From assembly GCF_003431825.1 (NCBI RefSeq), contig NZ_CP020083.1, positions 744,001 through 808,000 of the forward strand: a stretch of 64,000 nt of DNA, given 5' to 3'. Within the stretch, counting starts at the first letter, position 1. Every line of letters starts with the position of its first letter. Positions 61,748-64,000 of the stretch are shown here, piece by piece. A model generated the notes under the pieces. It ran no database searches. It was given only the letters and a program-made list of their open reading frames with translations, and had not been told where the DNA came from. The translations under genes were made by a program, and so were the position numbers. The stretch comes from Blastomonas fulva (lineage in GTDB: Bacteria > Pseudomonadota > Alphaproteobacteria > Sphingomonadales > Sphingomonadaceae).

Positions 61748-63148
61748 TTAGTTGTTGTTGCTGTTCGACCAGACCGAAACCTGCTGCTCGATATAGCTCT
61801 GCGTCGAGCGCAGGATGGTGAGCTGGCGGTCCATGTCGCCGAAGGTCTTTTCCAGCTGCTCGCGATAGCGATCGCTGTCTTCCTGAACCTTTTCCAGCTG
61901 CTCGGTCAGATTGGCGGCAAGCTTCTTGAGCCGCTCCTGCGCGCCGGTGAGCGAGCTGCTGGGCGCCTTGAGGCTGGTCTTCACATCCTCGAACGCCTTG
62001 GCGAGACCGGGATTGGCCGCAGTGGGGGTCGCAGGCTCCAGCATCCTGGCGACGCCTTCGGGATCGGCGGCGAGCGCGCGATCGAAGCGGACGCTGTTCA
62101 GGGTAAGCGTTCCGTCACGGTTGGTGCTAACGCCGATATCGGCCAGCGACGTGTACGCGCCGGTGTCGGTCAGCGGCTTGGTCGTGAGCGATGCCATCGC
62201 GCGCATCATGTCGCGCGCCGCGCGCTCGCCGGCCAGCGGCCCGCCGCTCGCACCATCCAGCCCGGGCGCGGTCGCCTCGTTGAGCGCGCCGCGCAGGTTG
62301 TTATAGGCCTTCACGAACTCGGTCAGCACGTCCTTGATCGACGAGGTCGGCTGATCGCCGCTGATCACCACATTGGTGCCGGGAGCCGCCGCGAGCAGGT
62401 TGATGCGCACGCCGGGGACGGCGGTGTCGATCTGGTTGGAGCTGTTGACCACCTGGATGCCGTTGACGTTGACCAGGCTGTCGGCGGCGGTGGTGACCGA
62501 ATTCATGCCCGCGCCGCCCGCCGGCGGATAGGCGAACGCATCGAGCGCCGCGCCGCCGCCCGATCCGGTGACGGTAAAGCTGTTGGCCGATCCTTCGCGC
62601 CCGCGCAGCACCAGCCGCGATCCCGAATTGTCGGTGACGATGCTGGCGGTGACGCCGCCATCGGCAGCGTTGATCGCATCGCGAAGGCCGCCCAGGCTGT
62701 TGTTGGTCGAATCGATCGTGACGTCGAAGCTTCCGGTCGCGGTGGTGAAGGTCAGCGTCCCCTCACCCACCTGCGCATTGGCGGCATAGGACGATGCGGA
62801 CACCACGCTCTGCGCCGAGGCGAGCTGGCTGACCTGCACCGTGGCGGGCAGTCCCTCCGGCTTCTGGCCCGGAATGAAGCTGGCGGCAACGAGGTCGCCG
62901 CGGGTCGAGACCAGCGAGCCGGAGAATTTGCGGCCGTTGAGGATTTCGGTGAGCGCGGTGGAGAAGGTGTCGAGCGCCGACGAGGCGGAAGCGAGCGCGG
63001 AAATCCGCGCCTGGTTCAGGTTCTGCCGCTCGCGCACCGCATCCTGTTTGGGCTGCAGCGATGCTGCCACCAGATCGTTGACCAGCGATGCGCTGTTCAC
63101 GCCGGTAAAGCCGGTGATGAGATTCGAAATTCCGCTATTGGTGACCAT
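61748..63148 (-). CDS. fliD: Flagellar filament cap protein FliD
   Basis: A 466-residue hook-associated protein 2 that caps the filament and inserts flagellin subunits. The N-terminal family segment (SNLITGFTGVNSASLVNDLVAASLQPKQ) and the C-terminal heptad region, where the coiled-coil motif with RLKKLAANLTEQLEKVQEDSDRYREQLEKTF lies, are both clear. It has no signal peptide, as expected for type III export. The middle holds the D2/D3 parts. It is directly upstream of fliS and 60 bases downstream of flhB in transcription order. Confidence 0.95.
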   Translation of the reverse strand: MVTNSGISNLITGFTGVNSASLVNDLVAASLQPKQDAVRERQNLNQARISALASASSALDTFSTALTEILNGRKFSGSLVSTRGDLVAASFIPGQKPEGLPATVQVSQLASAQSVVSASSYAANAQVGEGTLTFTTATGSFDVTIDSTNNSLGGLRDAINAADGGVTASIVTDNSGSRLVLRGREGSANSFTVTGSGGGAALDAFAYPPAGGAGMNSVTTAADSLVNVNGIQVVNSSNQIDTAVPGVRINLLAAAPGTNVVISGDQPTSSIKDVLTEFVKAYNNLRGALNEATAPGLDGASGGPLAGERAARDMMRAMASLTTKPLTDTGAYTSLADIGVSTNRDGTLTLNSVRFDRALAADPEGVARMLEPATPTAANPGLAKAFEDVKTSLKAPSSSLTGAQERLKKLAANLTEQLEKVQEDSDRYREQLEKTFGDMDRQLTILRSTQSYIEQQVSVWSNSNNN

Positions 63149-63208
63149 GGCCGTGTCCTCTTGAAACTGTTAACGGCGCAGGCGAGCCGGGTTTAAGCGA
63201 ATTTTCCG

Positions 63209-64000
63209 TCATTTCTGCGGCTTTCCGTCCATATCAAAAAGCATGTCGGCGGGCACCGCGAGGTCGGGTTGGCCAAAGCCGACATCCATCTTTTCGTTGA
63301 TGCGGAAGACGAAGGCGAGCAGCGTCGCGACCGCCATGTACAGCCGCTCGTCGATAATCGCGCCCGGCTTGGAGGTGAAGTAGATCGCGCGGGTGAGTTC
63401 GGGATAGCGCAGGATCGTGACGCCCTTTTCCATCGCAATCTCGCGCATCGCCTGGGCAATCGCCCCACGGCCACGCGCCAGCACCACGGGCGCCGCATCG
63501 CGCAGCCGGTCATAGCGCAGCGCGATGGCGAAATGGGTCGGGTTGACCAGGATCACGGTCGCTTCCTCGACCGCCTTGCGGGTCGATCCGTTGAGCATCT
63601 CGTACTGCCGCCGCCGCACCGCCTGTTTCAGCTCGGGCGAACCTTCGGTTTCCTTGTGCTCGTCCTTGATTTCCTGCTTGGTCATCTTGAGCTTCTGGTT
63701 GCGCTGGAACCACTGCGCGGGGACATCGATCATCGCGATCAGCCCCAGACAGCCCGCCATCGCCATCATCGTCAGCGCGAACAGGTCGCCGAACGCCCCG
63801 ATCCCGGCGCGGACATCGCCATGGCCGAGCTCGGCCATCTGCGGCAGCATCGACATGATCATCACCACGCCCACGGTGCCCATCAGCGCAACCTTGGCCA
63901 TGGACTTGCCCAGCTCGATAAGCCCGTGCAGCCCGAACATCCGCTTGAAGCCCGCCATCGGGTTGAGCTTGCTGGCCTTTGGCGCCACCGCGCTCCAGCG
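63209..64000 (-). CDS. flhB: Flagellar export gate protein FlhB, 3' part
   Basis: 264 codons of FlhB are visible; the 5' end lies beyond the window. The protein is the substrate-specificity switch of the flagellar type III export apparatus in the inner membrane. Two transmembrane segments are seen in this part (ALMGTVGVVMIMSMLP and FALTMMAMAGCLGLIAMI). The cytoplasmic linker KMTKQEIKDEHKETEGSPE leads to the self-cleavage motif NPTH (in VILVNPTHFAIAL). The frame stays open to the last base with FlhB-like residues. Confidence 0.93.
   Translation of the reverse strand, partial: RWSAVAPKASKLNPMAGFKRMFGLHGLIELGKSMAKVALMGTVGVVMIMSMLPQMAELGHGDVRAGIGAFGDLFALTMMAMAGCLGLIAMIDVPAQWFQRNQKLKMTKQEIKDEHKETEGSPELKQAVRRRQYEMLNGSTRKAVEEATVILVNPTHFAIALRYDRLRDAAPVVLARGRGAIAQAMREIAMEKGVTILRYPELTRAIYFTSKPGAIIDERLYMAVATLLAFVFRINEKMDVGFGQPDLAVPADMLFDMDGKPQK

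Overview
This window looks like a chromosomal segment of a GC-rich alphaproteobacterium, most likely of the Sphingomonadales. The evidence is the number of TonB-dependent receptors, a COQ9-family protein, a cobalamin salvage operon of the alphaproteobacterial type, a fused cytochrome oxidase subunit I+III and sphingomonad-style small secreted proteins. I cannot name the genus. I saw no IS element, phage gene, CRISPR array, rRNA or tRNA.

Layout. 0-3.7 kb: the 3' end of a subtilisin-like protease, a glycine-rich secreted protein, a PAS-GGDEF diguanylate cyclase and a small esterase. 3.7-8.1 kb (minus strand): an ABC exporter cassette of ATPase, FtsX-type permease and AttH/CrtC-type lipocalin-like protein. 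8.1-10.6 kb: a debris-rich stretch with a TonB-like gene that appears frameshifted, a cold-shock protein followed by a strong hairpin, a 69-residue conserved-looking protein and a decayed serine hydrolase. 10.6-15.9 kb: a terminal oxidase locus (CtaG, CopD-like, DUF2231, CuA subunit II, fused subunit I+III, small membrane protein). 15.8-20.6 kb (minus): a YdeP/FdhF-type molybdopterin oxidoreductase and katG.

20.7-31.9 kb is the most interesting accessory block. It holds five alpha/beta-hydrolase esterases, a TonB-dependent receptor, a LacI-family regulator and a GH68 fructosyltransferase/invertase. A shared operator-like motif with half-site TCGATTRCGCAA lies in front of three of its transcription units. 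I read it as one LacI-controlled uptake and degradation locus for a fructose-containing, possibly esterified, substrate. 31.9-39.1 kb (minus) holds a FecI-like sigma factor, a FecR anti-sigma factor, an STN-domain TonB receptor and an autotransporter.

39.4-42.3 kb: a small secreted protein, an unbroken NUDIX-DUF47(PhoU-like) fusion and the Pit phosphate transporter. 42.3-54.7 kb: a cobalamin riboswitch heads a tightly overlapping 12-gene operon (btuB, cobD, cobO, btuF, btuC, btuD, cbiB, cobQ, bluB, cobT, cobS, cobC). cobU is divergent. Together they cover corrinoid uptake, adenosylation, lower-ligand synthesis and nucleotide-loop assembly, so this is salvage rather than de novo ring synthesis.

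54.7-61.3 kb: a DUF1223 protein, a low-GC ampG-like permease followed by what looks like the leftover 3' end of a native ampG, a fatty acid hydroxylase-family protein, an Old Yellow Enzyme, an EamA transporter, COQ9 and a DUF2269 membrane protein. 61.3-64 kb (minus): the flagellar genes fliS, fliD and the 3' part of flhB, which runs off the window.
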